From assembly GCA_008360975.2 (NCBI GenBank), contig CM039210.1, positions 15,626,293 to 15,690,292 of the forward strand: a stretch of DNA of 64,000 bases, written 5' to 3'. Origin of the DNA: Lichenostomus cassidix (lineage: Eukaryota; Chordata; Aves; Passeriformes; Meliphagidae). The position numbers were made by a program, and so were the translations under genes. The notes under the pieces are model-generated. The model was not told where the DNA came from, made no database searches, and worked only from the letters and a program-made list of their open reading frames with translations. Of the stretch, positions 12,391-24,523 are shown in pieces. How positions within the stretch are numbered: position 1 is the first letter of the stretch; every line of letters begins with the position of its first letter.

Positions 12391-12960
12391 AAGTGGCAAG
12401 TGACTGAGGAAAGACACCTGTCCCCACGATGCCTGTGGCACATGCCGGGGCGGGGGAGCGGGGGAGGGGCGGACGGGCTGAGGAAACGGCCCGCGCAGAG
12501 CACTGTCGCTGCAGGAGCCGGTGCTGCTGCCGGCCGCGGGGCTTATTCAAATGTCGCCCGCTGCCTCTGTGATTCGTGGGGACCCAGCCTCCGTATGGTA
12601 ATGGAGGGGGAAGGGGGCAGGTGTGTGGCTGTAGCGACGAGGGTAGAGACGAAGGGGAGCTGGAAGGGAGGGGTCTCAGGCAGCGCTCTTGAGGCAGCCC
12701 GACTGGGGCAGAGTACGCGCATCGGCGCCTTACGTCCCGTCCCGCTGGGTGCGATGCCGTCAGGGGCAACGGCGGTGCGCAGCAAGGTGGCAGCGGGGGT
12801 AAGCAGCAGCAGAAGCAGCACGGGGAGTGACGGGGCGTGGGATCATTGCCCTGCTCCACCGAGGCAGCCGAGGGCAGGGAGGTGGCCAGGGCTGCGCTTC
12901 CACGGGAGACAGACGCACTGCTGCACATTTGTTACCTTGGGCAGAGGGGATGTAACATAC
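12391..12960. promoter_or_regulatory. CpG-rich island truncated by the gap
   Basis: Strongly GC/CpG-rich from the gap edge to about 12.95 kb, so the island may begin inside the missing sequence. A donor-like GGGG|GTAAGC occurs near 12800. The long plus-strand frame here has no recognisable domain and low-complexity composition. Probably an alternative promoter or regulatory island of the non-coding host gene. Confidence 0.4.
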
Positions 12961-14540
12961 CAATATACCCCTGCTCACCAAAACCTACACACACTCCCCG
13001 CTCTCCCTCTGTGCCATCTGCTACCTGTGCACACACTCGAACTTGGGCTAGACACTCACCTCTGTGGATCTGTTTGCATATGTTACCACAAATTTATAGG
13101 GGAGCATGATTCATGTGAGCTAATTAAAAGCAGTGAAAATAATAAATTTCGCGGACTGAGTCCCCAACATCACTTGTAAATGGGCACCAGCATACACATG
13201 TGTTGTCCCACAGTTATTCATAAGAATGTGCAAAAAAGTGCCTACTTATATAAATTATTGCTCTATATGGTAAGGTAAGAACTAACCTAATGGATTATAG
13301 TATCTGTTTCCGCGATTTTTAAATGTTTTACCGGTAGGCATCTGACCACTTTTTCTTAGGTGACATATATGAGCACTTTAGTGTAGGTCTTGTGCAACTG
13401 GAGCTAGAGGTAGTGCTGGAAATACCATAAGAAATCCAAAGAAAGTACGCATGTTGTGAGATAGGTACTAAGCAATGCAAACCGAGTATGACATTCTGAT
13501 CTTTATTTTTTAAAAAAATATATGCATGGCAGTCTTGAAGGGGAGGTAATTTTCAACTTATACGTTTATGTAAGTAAGTAATCAATGGTGCAAGTAATTA
13601 TCTATGTATGCACTTAGATTTATTCTTTTAAGAAAAAATGTGTGTATGGTTGGGCATTGCTCTTATGGAAAACATTACTCGTTTAAAATATAATATTTCT
13701 GGAATATAAAAATAGAGTAATCTTCTGGTTTTAATCATGTTTAAACTACTCTCTTTTTTAAAATAAGAATTTCCCCACAAAGGTAAATAGAAATGAGCTA
13801 ATATAGTTTTTAAATGTAATTTAAGGCCTGTGGATTTTCATATAATGTAATGACAATGGCAATATTTTAAAATAAAGTTTAAAATGCATTTCCAGTAAAG
13901 ACTTAGGTAGTTCCTTTAGAACTACCCATGTTAACATGAATTGTAATATATTTAATAAAGTAAGCAGTTAAGACAATGTACAAAATGTCTTCCTTAAAAA
14001 AAGCACTCCATACCTGGCTCTACACATTTTAAGATAATATTCTGAAATAAAATATTCCTGAAATCCACAGAAATATAAGTGCTTTTATAGGTCGCAATTC
14101 TGCAATGAAATATTATAAACCATTTGAATCAGTCCCCATTACATGCATTATCTATATTGCCTCATACTTTAAAACAGTAATTTTTTTCCTAATATGAAGT
14201 TAATTAGGTGGTCAAATTTCCAGGTTCGACCTATTGGTATTTAGCTGAACATGGCACTGATACATGTCTCTTCTCTTAAGACCCGATAAGCATGTTGTGC
14301 ACCTTTATTTGCTTTATTAGCTTTGTGCATATTTTGTAACCTTATATAAACAGAAGCAGGGAGGAAACTGCATATAAAGGCACATACACATTAGTCATGC
14401 CAAAAAGGGAAGGGGAGGGGAGAAAAGAGAAGACAAAAAAAGGAAGGAAAGATCAGAGAAAAAGAGATAACTTCTAACTTTCCGTTAATTTAAAAACGGA
14501 AATATAACTTTACATATACATCAGTAATAAAAATAATACA
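12961..14540. other. AT-rich non-coding sequence
   Basis: No gene, RNA or mobile element was recognised. A purine-rich run lies near 14.4-14.46 kb. Confidence 0.4.
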
Positions 14541-14549
14541 CTGTGGAAC

Positions 14550-15240
14550 GAACAGGATGAGGAGGAGGGGAGGGGACGGGAGGGGAGGAGAGAAAAGGGA
14601 GAGGCGAGGGGAGGGGAGGAGAATGGTGGAGAATAGCGGAGAATGGCGCAGCGGTGAAGCCCTGATTATGCATAGGGAGCCCTCTGGAGCAGCTTGCTCT
14701 GAGACAGGCTCTTTTCCGTGCCGCGTTGCCTCCGTCCCAGCCGGTGCACCCCAGGCTTCCATGACTAACTGATATTTGTTACTTCAGGGTTTTTATTATT
14801 GTTGTTTATGATGTTTGGTGGCGGGGAGGATGGGAGAACGGATTGTTTCTTTCATTAATTGCGATCTTCATTAATAGGGACGATCGCTCCAGGAATCTTC
14901 AGTCTCTTCTCCAAGCAGTAGGATTTGCATATTTATTTAATGCCCGAATTTCCTTGATGTATGCAAATGTAGCCGGACGTACAGTAAACCTCAAGCTGAC
15001 GTCAATGAATACTACCTCGCTTTTAAACCTTGAACGTGAAGCGAGGATGGGGGACGCGACAGGGGTGCATAGCCGGAGACGCTCCAAGCCGAGCCTCCTT
15101 GGACCGTGCCGGGCCAGTCCAGAGAGGCGGCCGTAGCGGGAAGGTGGCCGGACTGCCGGTAGGCACCGTCCCCAGCAGCGTTGGCTGCTTGGCTCCACTC
15201 GTCGCTTTGCCATACTGATCAGAGCCCCTGCCCAATAAAA
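14550..15240. promoter_or_regulatory. CpG-rich island with CRE and paired octamer sites
   Basis: The block contains a perfect CRE palindrome TGACGTCA (14997-15004) and two octamer motifs facing each other, ATTTGCAT (14933-14940) and ATGCAAAT (14961-14968). CpG-rich DNA follows to about 15.2 kb. CREB control of the human mir-9-2 promoter is in the literature, and octamers are sites for neural POU factors. Position about 9.5 kb upstream of mir-9-2 on the same strand fits a promoter or proximal enhancer. Function is inferred; only the motifs are seen. Confidence 0.45.
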
Positions 15241-16028
15241 TAAATATTAAAAAAATCCCCAAATATTAACCTGGCTCGTCCGCCCTCTCTCCCTACACGG
15301 AGGCAAAATAAAGCCCACCCTCACGGTGCCCTATCCCCGTCCCTGGGAATGCCACCGCTTCTCTTCATCAGATCATCAAATGATGAGCGAGAAATAGAAA
15401 ACACCGATCAAGACACAAAAACTCCCCCCTCCCAGTATTGCACGACACACGCAGTGCAGGTAAATAATAATTTCGAATGACTGTATCGATACAGTGTTAG
15501 CAGTTTGGTGTAAGTGATCCAGTGATAAAAGTGCTGGTTTAAGGAAGAAGAGGCAGAAAATGAAAAAAGTTGCTAGGCTCTGGGCAAGCCGTTCACTCCT
15601 CCAGCCGATCTGATCTGCAAGTCAAAACTACTCTCCTGTGTTTGTACTGATTTCTCCCATTTGGCAAGAGAAGTGGTGTTAAAGGGCTCTCCGATATATG
15701 ACTGTAGAAAGTTGGCTTTGTTACCAAGGTAGAAAAGGGTAGATGTAAGCAATTTTCTAAAGATGTCTCTTCTATATCTTTCTTTGTAGTCTTTTGCCCT
15801 TTAGTAACACCTCAGTTTATAATGATTTGAGAACTTTTAGCTCTAGGGGAAATTTTACTGGTGAGGATGTAGAATGAAATGGAATCAATGTTTATAAAAT
15901 GAATGGTAGTCTTTAATAGGATGTAATTTTTTTTGTGTTTGTTTGTTTGTTTGTTTTGTTATGTTCCAGAGCATCTCTTTAGAACTTGACACAGTCACTT
16001 TTAGAGCAAAACAGCTGCAAGCCAGTGG

Positions 16029-16085
16029 CTACACACATGCACACACACGCTTATACCCACACACACGCTTATACCCACACACACT
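16029..16085. repeat. CA-rich tandem repeat, ~18-bp unit
   Basis: Imperfect units of the form CTTATACCCACACACACG repeat in direct succession. Confidence 0.7.
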
Positions 16086-16486
16086 CATGCACTGCTTCTC
16101 TATTCAAACATCTTGACTAAACTTAAATGGCCAAGCCAGGGAATGGAAACATGAGTGCATTTCTGATTGAGAGACTGATACAGGCTTTTATAAATCCTCT
16201 CAGCAGTTTTGTGTAGCCAGGGTTTGCCCTGAATTTTGTTATTTTAGTCTGAGATTGCATTTTTATTCTCATAAAGTTCTGTTGGTCTGCCTTGTCCCCA
16301 GGGGCTGTGTTGGCAGGCGAATCCATGGGTGCTGTGTGTGGCTGGGCTGTGACAGGGGCTGTGAAGGGCCATGGTCAGGACAGGATGGCTAGACTGCTGT
16401 CCTTGGCAGTAGCTGGCAGGAAATCCATGCCTCTGCAGACTGACTACTCTCTCCCTGGAGCTGCACACTGAATGGGGTTCCCATAT

Positions 16487-16489
<3 letters not shown>

Positions 16490-16543
<54 letters not shown>

Positions 16544-16720
16544 TTATATGTGTGTGCATGTATATATGTATATATGTATATATGTATATATGTATATATG
16601 TATATATGTATATATGTATATATTTATATATGTATATATGTGTATATATATGCGCACATATATATGCACCATACATATATGACATAATATGTGTGTGTGT
16701 GTATATATATATGCACATAT
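16490..16720. repeat. Compound TA / TG / GTATATAT microsatellite
   Basis: A TA run (16490-16517) passes into a TG run (to about 16542). An 8-bp GTATATAT-type tandem follows to about 16640, then shorter TG and TA runs. Open frames in both directions (Tyr-Ile-rich, Thr-His-rich) are artefacts. Confidence 0.95.
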
Positions 16721-18929
16721 TTTAGTATTGTCCCTGCCCTAATGCCTCCCCCAACATATTCTTCACACATGCTCACACTCCTTGGCACCTGCCCACACGA
16801 CTACAACACAGCACATGGAAAAAACACCATGTGCAGATGCCATGCAGTCACCCCAGACAGGGACAGGCTGTCTGTCAGACTCCCAAACCCCTGGCCCTCC
16901 CCAACCCCCCTCTGAGGCTCGTCCATCAGCACCTCTGCCCTGTAACCACCCCTGCCAACCCATTTTCTGCCCACCGCAAACGTTGAGCACAACCCCATTG
17001 CTGTGTCCTCCCAGGCACATACCAGAGAGCCGTCCTGCCTCCCTCTCTTGTGGTGCACCCCCTCCCTCTCCCCACACCTTCTGTGATCAGACACATCCTC
17101 AAACTTCTCCAAAGGCATCATGCAACTCTTTGCCTAGTTCTTGTGCTCTAAAAAGAGCTGGCATTTTCATGGGCAAGGCATTGGTTCTGTGCCACTGGTT
17201 TTGAACCTGAAGCATTGAATAAGAAGGAAAAGAAGGAAACCACAAAAAATTTAAGAAAGCCTCCTTCCAGCAATCACTGTGTTGATGAGAGGTCATACTA
17301 CAAGTTTCATGATAACAAATTGAAAGGGATTTTTTTGTTGTTGCTGTTATTATTATTGTTGTTGTTGACCGGTTGATCAATTTTGAGAAGTTACACAAAA
17401 TGGTAATATCTACCAAAACCAGGACCCAGAAGAATCACTTCTTCAGAAGTTAGCCAGAAGAAAACATCTTAGAAAAACTCAACCATTTGGTGTTTCCAAA
17501 GAAATGTGTGCTTTCCTTCTCTAGGAATATTTAGCCATTGGTCTTCTTTTGACAAGGCATTTCTAATTTGTTCTGTCTGTCAAAATGGGACTATGAGAGG
17601 TTTTGGTGTAAAATCATTATCTCTGGCAATGCATAAAGATAGTAGGAATGAGAAAAGGCCGTGGCAATGGATGAACAAAAGGGCTTCAGTTCATCAGCAA
17701 CAAAAGTGTTGGGAAAATGGTTGAATTTCAGAGCACGTCCTTCTTAGCAGAGAGGGCTGGATTAGACCTTGGCCAATCTGTCCCCCCTCCACCAAAAAAA
17801 AACCCTTGTAGAGTCTCACATGCAACACTTCACTTTCTACTCTGGGGCTTAGGAAGCAATATGGAAAAAAAAACCAACAAAACACCCCAAAACCACACCC
17901 TTTTTCCTCCCCTCCCTTTTTCTTTATGGAAGCTTTCTAATTATTTTAGAACCACTTGTGCAAGAATTACACCATGGAAATAAGTGGCACTTTTAAAAAG
18001 AGATCACAAGGAGAAAGATCTGAATTTCTGGAGATATGAAAGAACCTGCTTTCTGTGCTTTAAAGGTGTCTTTACCATGGTGGGAATCTTTATTTTCTAC
18101 TAGAGATTCATTTAGATCTGGAGTCAAATCTTTATTGTTTAAAAAACAAATGTAAGTATTGTGAGAGGGATTTACAGAACCTGAATTCCTTATAAAAGGG
18201 AGAGACATCAACTTCATTGCACTTCCACATTTTTCAGTTGAGGGAGTGGGTATATGGGAACCTGTGCTCAGTTAGCAGCTCTGTGATAGATTCAGGGGTA
18301 GGGACTGCCTCACCTAGCGTCAGACAAAACAGGTGATCTTGAGTAGGGCTCCAGGAACTTCCAGTGGCGACCGCGAGGGAAATTTGATCAACAAGGCATA
18401 GTTTTATGAGTTAACACGGTGGCTTATAGTGGTTAGCTGATTTTGTATGTCTTATTCAAAACTTGTTAGTCTTGTGTGTGGTTAGGTGTGGGAACTCTTA
18501 ATTATCAAGCATATTGCCAGTAAAAGCAGAGTTATAACATTTAAGTATGCAGAGAAGAAGCTTTGTAGCAGTACCTGGGTGCCTTTTTAAAGTGTATCGA
18601 CGTAGGAACAATTGTTCACTGGGTTTCAAATTAGAATAATGGAACTAACTTCTGTTGACTCTACATTTTCAAACTGTTTTCTAAAAAATGAAATTGAAAA
18701 AAATTAAAAAGTTGAACTCATATTTTCGAGATTGTCAATGTGGAGGACATTATTCACTGTAGTTAATAAATCCATGTGCCTCTGTGCTTTGTGGGCCACT
18801 TAATGGCAAGCAGCCATTACTTACTGGGTTGTCCAAAATGTAGCTTGATCAAAATATGTATCCCTTTGAGCAGGGGTGATTTAATCAATGTTTCATGAGG
18901 TTATAATTATTCTCATCTTATCCGGGGTG

Positions 18930-19140
18930 GCAGGGGCAGGTGCGATGCGTCTGGCATAGGCTCAGCCCGACTAAAACGTACACCTTTTTGAGGGGGGGAG
19001 GTGGCAGCGGTGGAGGCCTGCGCCACGCCTCGACTCTAAGTGCCGCTGCCCCGAGAGTCCGGGAATGGCTGCTGGGGCGCGGCACAGTCCCGGCCACCGC
19101 TGCCTCCAGCCCTGTCGTGGGCCGCCCGGGCCGCCGGTAG
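18930..19140. promoter_or_regulatory. Small CpG-rich island
   Basis: About 200 bp of CpG-rich sequence in AT-rich DNA, about 5.3 kb upstream of mir-9-2. No coding domain was recognised. A regulatory role is inferred from composition. Confidence 0.3.
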
Positions 19141-21739
19141 GCAGAGAGCGTAATTGAAGAAAGGGATTTATACAACGGTGCTTTTAGTCCTCCATCTCAC
19201 CCACCCACCAAAACACCCACCTGCCAATTAGCATACCTCTCCAAGAACAATTCTAGCCCAGGATTCATGAAATGGGGGGAAAAACTTACCATAAAATAGA
19301 AGTCAGTTAATTTGTAATAAATAATATGCTTTAAAACTAAGGCTGATGTACTCAAGATGATGTAATAACAGTGTTTTAATTATTTACACATACAACTTGA
19401 TATACTAAGAGTTTTGTAAATATAGATCATGCCTTTCTTATGATCCTGATTTAAGGACATTGGTGATCTGTAAGACATGGAAATTCTATCAAGAACATAC
19501 TGGCTTAAATGTGTTTCATGTTTTGAATTGAAGGATAGATGGAGCCTCCATCTCCTCCTTTTCATGAGACTGAAGTATTAAAGTAACCGGCCGCTTACAG
19601 TATGCAAATATTATATATGCCTTTGTAGCATTCAGCATCTCTATTCAGCAGTCCCAAATATTCTTAAATTATTTTCTTTTTCATGATAGGTCTCCACAAA
19701 TAAGTATAGAATGGGGGGGGGGGTTTTGTTAATAATTAGGTCCTGCAAATATTAATTATCACATTTAACCCTGCAGATACTGGAGTACATTACTCATATC
19801 TGTTTTATGTCATATCAGACCATCTGCAGGAAATGTGGCTGGCTATTTCCCTGTTTAATCTAGAGTCAAGTGTTTTAGCAATTTATTCAATAATCTCCAA
19901 ATGTTGATATACACACCACCTCCTAAACACACATGCATTTATATATTTACATACATTTCATGAACAAGAACAGTGAAATAATTTAAATTATGGTCCTTTG
20001 CCTTTTTTGTAGCTATTCTTCAGATTTAATCAATGCAGGAAGACCACAAGAAATGACAATCAGGACGAGGAATGGTATTTTTATTTTTTGTTTAATAATA
20101 AAAGTCAGGTGATAGAACATGTTCTTTAACAGCATGTAGTGTATTCATGTGAAATTACTGAGTGTGGTTTTCTTTTTTTTCCAAAATTTTGCATTCTTGA
20201 TAGTCTGCCTTTTCTTATTTTGTACTATGGATATCCCTTTGCATACCATATGTTCAACATGACAGAAATGTAATCTGCAGCTGCATGTAAAGTTCAATTG
20301 TGGTCACAAAAGAAATTATAAGACACTTTTATTAGAAGGCAAGCCAGTCAAGTGACTTACCTGGATGAAAGGAAAAAGACATTATGCAGGAAATTCTTGT
20401 CTGCATTGTATTGGTGTGACGTTTTAAAATTATGTGAGTTCTAATTTAGTAGGTAAAGAGTATTCATATAATGTTATACAGTTATGTACTTCATAGCAGT
20501 TTAAAAAGGGTTCCTATGAATATTCCATGCAGAAGATGGGGATACCATCATTGGAACAAGTCTCTGTAATAATTACAGAATCATAACAATTCTTCTTTAA
20601 AATAAATAGAGACTGCCTTTTCTTAAAAAATACATGGAGGATGTTTCGTCTTTACCTCACAGCCATCTGGAGACCTATAAAAAATTAGAAAACAAGCATG
20701 GCAATCACATACCAATTTAAAGGCCACTAATGGACATTTATTTGGAAGGCAGGAGGAAAAAATATTTGGATTCCATATCCTCCAATATGCAGATCACTCT
20801 AAAGTGATTTTGGAAAAAATTAGCAATTTCTGTATAGGATTTTTTTTTTATTCACAATAAGCAAATATTTTTTGTGCAGTCTTACTGGGCACCCTTTGAT
20901 TTCAAGGCCCTTCTAGATGACTGAAAGTTAGAAAATTTAATTGGCAATACAGCTAATGAACAGTTAGGTTATAATTTTCATGTTGGCTCTTTTGACTTTC
21001 TGAGGCTCTAATGATTATTCAACAAAATGTATGTATTGCAGTTACTGCTTAAGTCAGTGTGTGAGTAAGGTGGTCTTGAGAACAGAGCTTGATGTTTTAA
21101 AGGTGTATTGTGGGTCTTTGAAACATAGCAATGCCTTGCATTTAACTGCAAATCCTGTGACATGGTAACATGCTTTAATGTATGCATTAATGTGAACATG
21201 TGTCTGTGTTAATATGTATTATATATATAAATATCTGTATAAGCATAGACATACACACACATACACAAAGAATACCTGAATTTTCATGCCTCTGACAATG
21301 CAATACATAAATTCACAATCCTATTGGATGTGACACGTACCTAACCACTAATACTGCTGCCTTTAGCTATTGCAAGAAAAAACATCTTTCTAACTGCCAA
21401 TTTAGAGAAGCTCATTAGAATTTTACATATCAAAATGGTCATGTGCCTTTAGATATATCAGATGTCTAATTGTCAAGCACAGTAACGAACAGTATAGTGT
21501 TATAAGAATTCTAACCATTTTATGCCAAACTGTATAATCTGAAAAGAGCACTGGCATAATTAGCTCATACATCTCACATATATCAAGCACTGGTGGCAAA
21601 CTGTAGTGTTTCCTTATACCAGAGTATCTAACACACATTTTAAAAAAATGCTCAATTTCAGTGGCTGGTAATCTGAAAGTACAAATGAATGGTCTCATTA
21701 GTAATATCATGTGCTAGTTTGGAAGTAAACCAGTGGAGG
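19141..21739. other. AT-rich non-coding sequence
   Basis: No gene or mobile element was recognised; there is a poly-G run near 19715. Long stretches of ordinary complexity with no open frame could be conserved non-coding elements of the mir-9-2 locus, but this cannot be judged from one genome. Confidence 0.35.
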
Positions 21740-22340
21740 AATTTGCCCCACACAAATATATTGTGAGAGATTCCCAGTTAGAATTACAATTTAAGAGGAA
21801 AAATTAAAGTAATGGCAATAATACAGAAACATCAGCTTAAACTGATAGAGTCAGAATACAACCCGCCACCCTGTTGGTCAGGGTGGTGATTGCAGTCCAG
21901 TTAAATGGTGGCTGCAGTCTCCTTGGAGTGATGGATGTAGTCTGGTTGAAGTGGTAATCCTGAAGAACGATCTGATTGGTCTCTGGAGGTCTAGTGGTGA
22001 TTCTCGAGCTCTTCTCCTCTAGAAATCCAGTGGAAGTGCTAGTGCAGTGTTCCAAAGACTCATGCAGGTAATAAGGTTCAGTTCCTCCCCTCTGGGCAGG
22101 GCATGTCACAATGGGATGATGTAATCTTATGAGTCACTCCCGAAGACCTTAATGGCCCATTGGCGGAGATAGCCCCCCAAATGGTGTTATCAGAGCTGAG
22201 TCATGCTGAAGATAAAGAGCACTGCCCCACCTGTTCTTAATAGCTGATGAAGATGGTAATAGAATACATACTTTTTGGTTACACCTTCCATGTAACCTAA
22301 GACACATCACTATTGAATTCAGGATTTGACTCATTAGTAA
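21740..22340 (-). mobile_element. Probable old LTR/ERV-L-like repeat
   Basis: The block is more GC-rich and differently composed than its surroundings. On the minus strand it reads like an LTR: a promoter-like part with CCAATGG and GACCAATCAG boxes, then sequence of a kind that recurs as exonised repeat in avian predicted proteins. No clear TG...CA ends or target-site duplication were found, so family and borders are uncertain. The short minus-strand frames inside it are not genes. Confidence 0.4.
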
Positions 22341-24436
22341 TATTTATGTGTTACTTCTTCTTGGTAGCAGTATTAATTTTGGGCCTTGTCTGATAAATTA
22401 TATTGCTTTCTCTTTTTCATGCTTTTGTAATATTGATCTATGATAAAAAATGGACTGGTTTATATAGATGCAATTTTACAGTGTGACCACATATTTTATA
22501 TATATATATATATATGTATTTAAATGCAAATACCTATACATATGTACTTAGTCCTACACATGTATACATGGTTCCCCTGTGTACATACAAGCACACATTT
22601 GCTTTATTATGTGAGCAGGCTATGCAGTCAGCATAGAACAAGAATTTCAGTTCCACTTCATGCATTTAAATATTTCCCCTTAAAAATAGTAATAATACAA
22701 ACAGGTTAATTTACAAAGAAGTCTATTTAAATGCAGTGAGGTGTATTTCCTATAACTGTACAGGAACATAAAGCATGATGCATTATGTTTTATTTTACAC
22801 TTTAAGAGTAGCAGCATGAATTTCAAGCAAGAATTTGTTTAGAAGTGTAGAGCAGTTCATATTCTTTGTGTTGAATCCTTCAATATGCATCTTATACTGA
22901 CCACAATATGTATGAGCTTTTGAAATACATTTATTAATTTCAACAGTAAATGTTGTAGATCTCAGTCCAGAGTTTCATTGTATCATGTATAGTTGAAAGA
23001 CCTTTATTTTTTGCACTTCGGACTTAGAAAAATTCTATACAACTTGTAATGTTAAATAATTCATAGTATAATGTGAAGAAGAGGTGAATTGAGAGACTTA
23101 AATCTTAAAACAGTACGTAATTCATTCTAACAGTTTAGAATTACTTTCCTTCATCAATTTCTTGAGTAATATAAGCAGCATTCCAAATAAACTCATTGAG
23201 GAAAATGTGTTGCACAGTCATACTGGTGTAAATACCTGCAAATCGCTATAGACACAAAACATAACCGAGCTGTGAAGCCATTGAAAACACATCACATCAG
23301 GGCAAATTGTCAAAGTAGTTATACATTGACCTCTGTGTAGTGCAGATGTGATCCCCAGTCTCAGAAAGCAAGGCCCCACTTTAAGCTATAGCAAAGTTCC
23401 TCACATCTCTCTGCACAAGCAGAGGATGCCAAAAGACAAATGCAGGCAAAGACATTCCACAGATCTGAAATGCTTTTATTTATCCTTAGAGAGAGAATTC
23501 TTCCAGTCTTTGGATATTAGAGTGATCAATGCTACCAAGAAGGAAGGTAAAGGCAGCAGGTGGATTTTCTGGCAGTCAGGAGCAACAGAGAGCTTAGTCC
23601 TGGGCTGCCGCTGCTGCTGGTGTGGTTGGCAGGGGCAGATAGCTGATCACTCATGCATATCAATAACCATGCATACTTGAAATTTCTCATGACATCATCA
23701 TTACCTTTGTCTCCTGCAGTCCAGGACCTCTGATCTTGCCAGGCTGGCCCCCATTTTGGCACTAAAGGTCCTTGAATGATGCCACTTTTCTCCTTCTTTT
23801 AGACCGGGGACAGCAGCAAGCCAGCAAGACTGCTTCTTCCCAGTTTTAGGAGTCCTGAGAAAGCAAGGATCTCCCCCACGCAAAACACACATGCATTCAA
23901 GATATTTACAGTCAAGCTGCCAGCATTTGGTAAAAATCTCTATACCATGCATAATCTAAAAGGATCAGGAGCTGGATCCTCATATCATCTTGGCACTTTT
24001 TACTAAAATGTGATTTTTTTTCTTCCTTACACTGCGCTGGAAATTGCTGATAGTTTTACATCTTTATAGAGTATAAAGAGTCTTTCATGAGGCTGAAGCA
24101 ATTTTTAATGCAAATAGAAGCTTGTGAAGGAATGGATGCTTTTTCAGTCATCACATCTTGATACACCTTAATAGCTGGGGTTTTTTTTATATTAACAGAT
24201 GAATTGTTGGTTATCCCTGCTGGAAATTACTGACTGAAAGCAAAAGTTTGGAATAAACTTTGAAGACAGCAGATCTCTTTTGGATGCTATTAGCTGAGCA
24301 TGTGCACACACACACACCCACACACACCCCAGGTCACAATTTGCATAAAAGGATGACTATTTTAAAGCAGCACTAGTACTTTTGGAGGAAAATGCACGTC
24401 TAAAAAAAACTTGGATTCTAGCAAGGAAAGCTAGAG
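22341..24436. other. Non-coding sequence upstream of mir-9-2 with splice-acceptor-like sites
   Basis: A TA run lies near 22500. Two strong 3' splice-site strings occur on +: pyrimidine tract plus CTGCAG ending at 23719, and TTCTTTTAG ending at 23802. These could open the exon carrying mir-9-2. A CA run lies at 24306-24330. Confidence 0.4.
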
Positions 24437-24523
24437 GGAAGTGAGTTGTTATCTTTGGTTATCTAGCTGTATGAGTGTTTTGGTCTTCATAAAGCTAGAT
24501 AACCGAAAGTAAAAACTCCTTCA
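24437..24523 (+). ncRNA. MIR9-2: microRNA mir-9-2 precursor
   Basis: The 87-nt hairpin holds the full miR-9-5p arm (24452-24474, seed CTTTGGT) and the full miR-9-3p arm (24489-24510, starting ATAAAGC), joined by a short GTGTTTTGGTCTTC loop. The flanking stem (GAGTTGTTA opposite TAAAAACTC) matches the mir-9-2 paralogue rather than mir-9-1 or mir-9-3. miR-9 promotes neuronal differentiation and restrains progenitors by targeting transcripts such as TLX, HES1 and REST. The gene is processed from a long non-coding host transcript, expected here on +, with the CpG islands at 6.7-19 kb as candidate promoters. It anchors the window to the interval between MEF2C and TMEM161B by established synteny. 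Confidence 0.97.

Larger units (their letters stand above)
15241..18920. other. Non-coding sequence with simple repeats
   Basis: It contains a donor-like CAG|GTAAAT near 15460, a GTTT repeat (15929-15958), CA-rich tandem units (16029-16085), the long TA/TG microsatellite and a GTT/ATT repeat near 17330-17367. No gene was recognised. Confidence 0.4.

Noticed and set aside
12504..12540. Possible REST/NRSF element (CACTGTC ... GGTGCTG halves).
   Set aside because: The half sites are spaced too far apart for a canonical element and the match is partial, although REST control of mir-9-2 is known in mammals.
11839..12928. Long open frames spanning 11.9-12.9 kb.
   Set aside because: Most of their length is the 500-N gap; the remainder is low-complexity GC-rich translation.
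16389..16725. Overlapping long open frames on both strands (Tyr/Ile-, Cys/Val- and Thr/His-rich).
   Set aside because: They are translations of the TA/TG/GTATATAT microsatellite.
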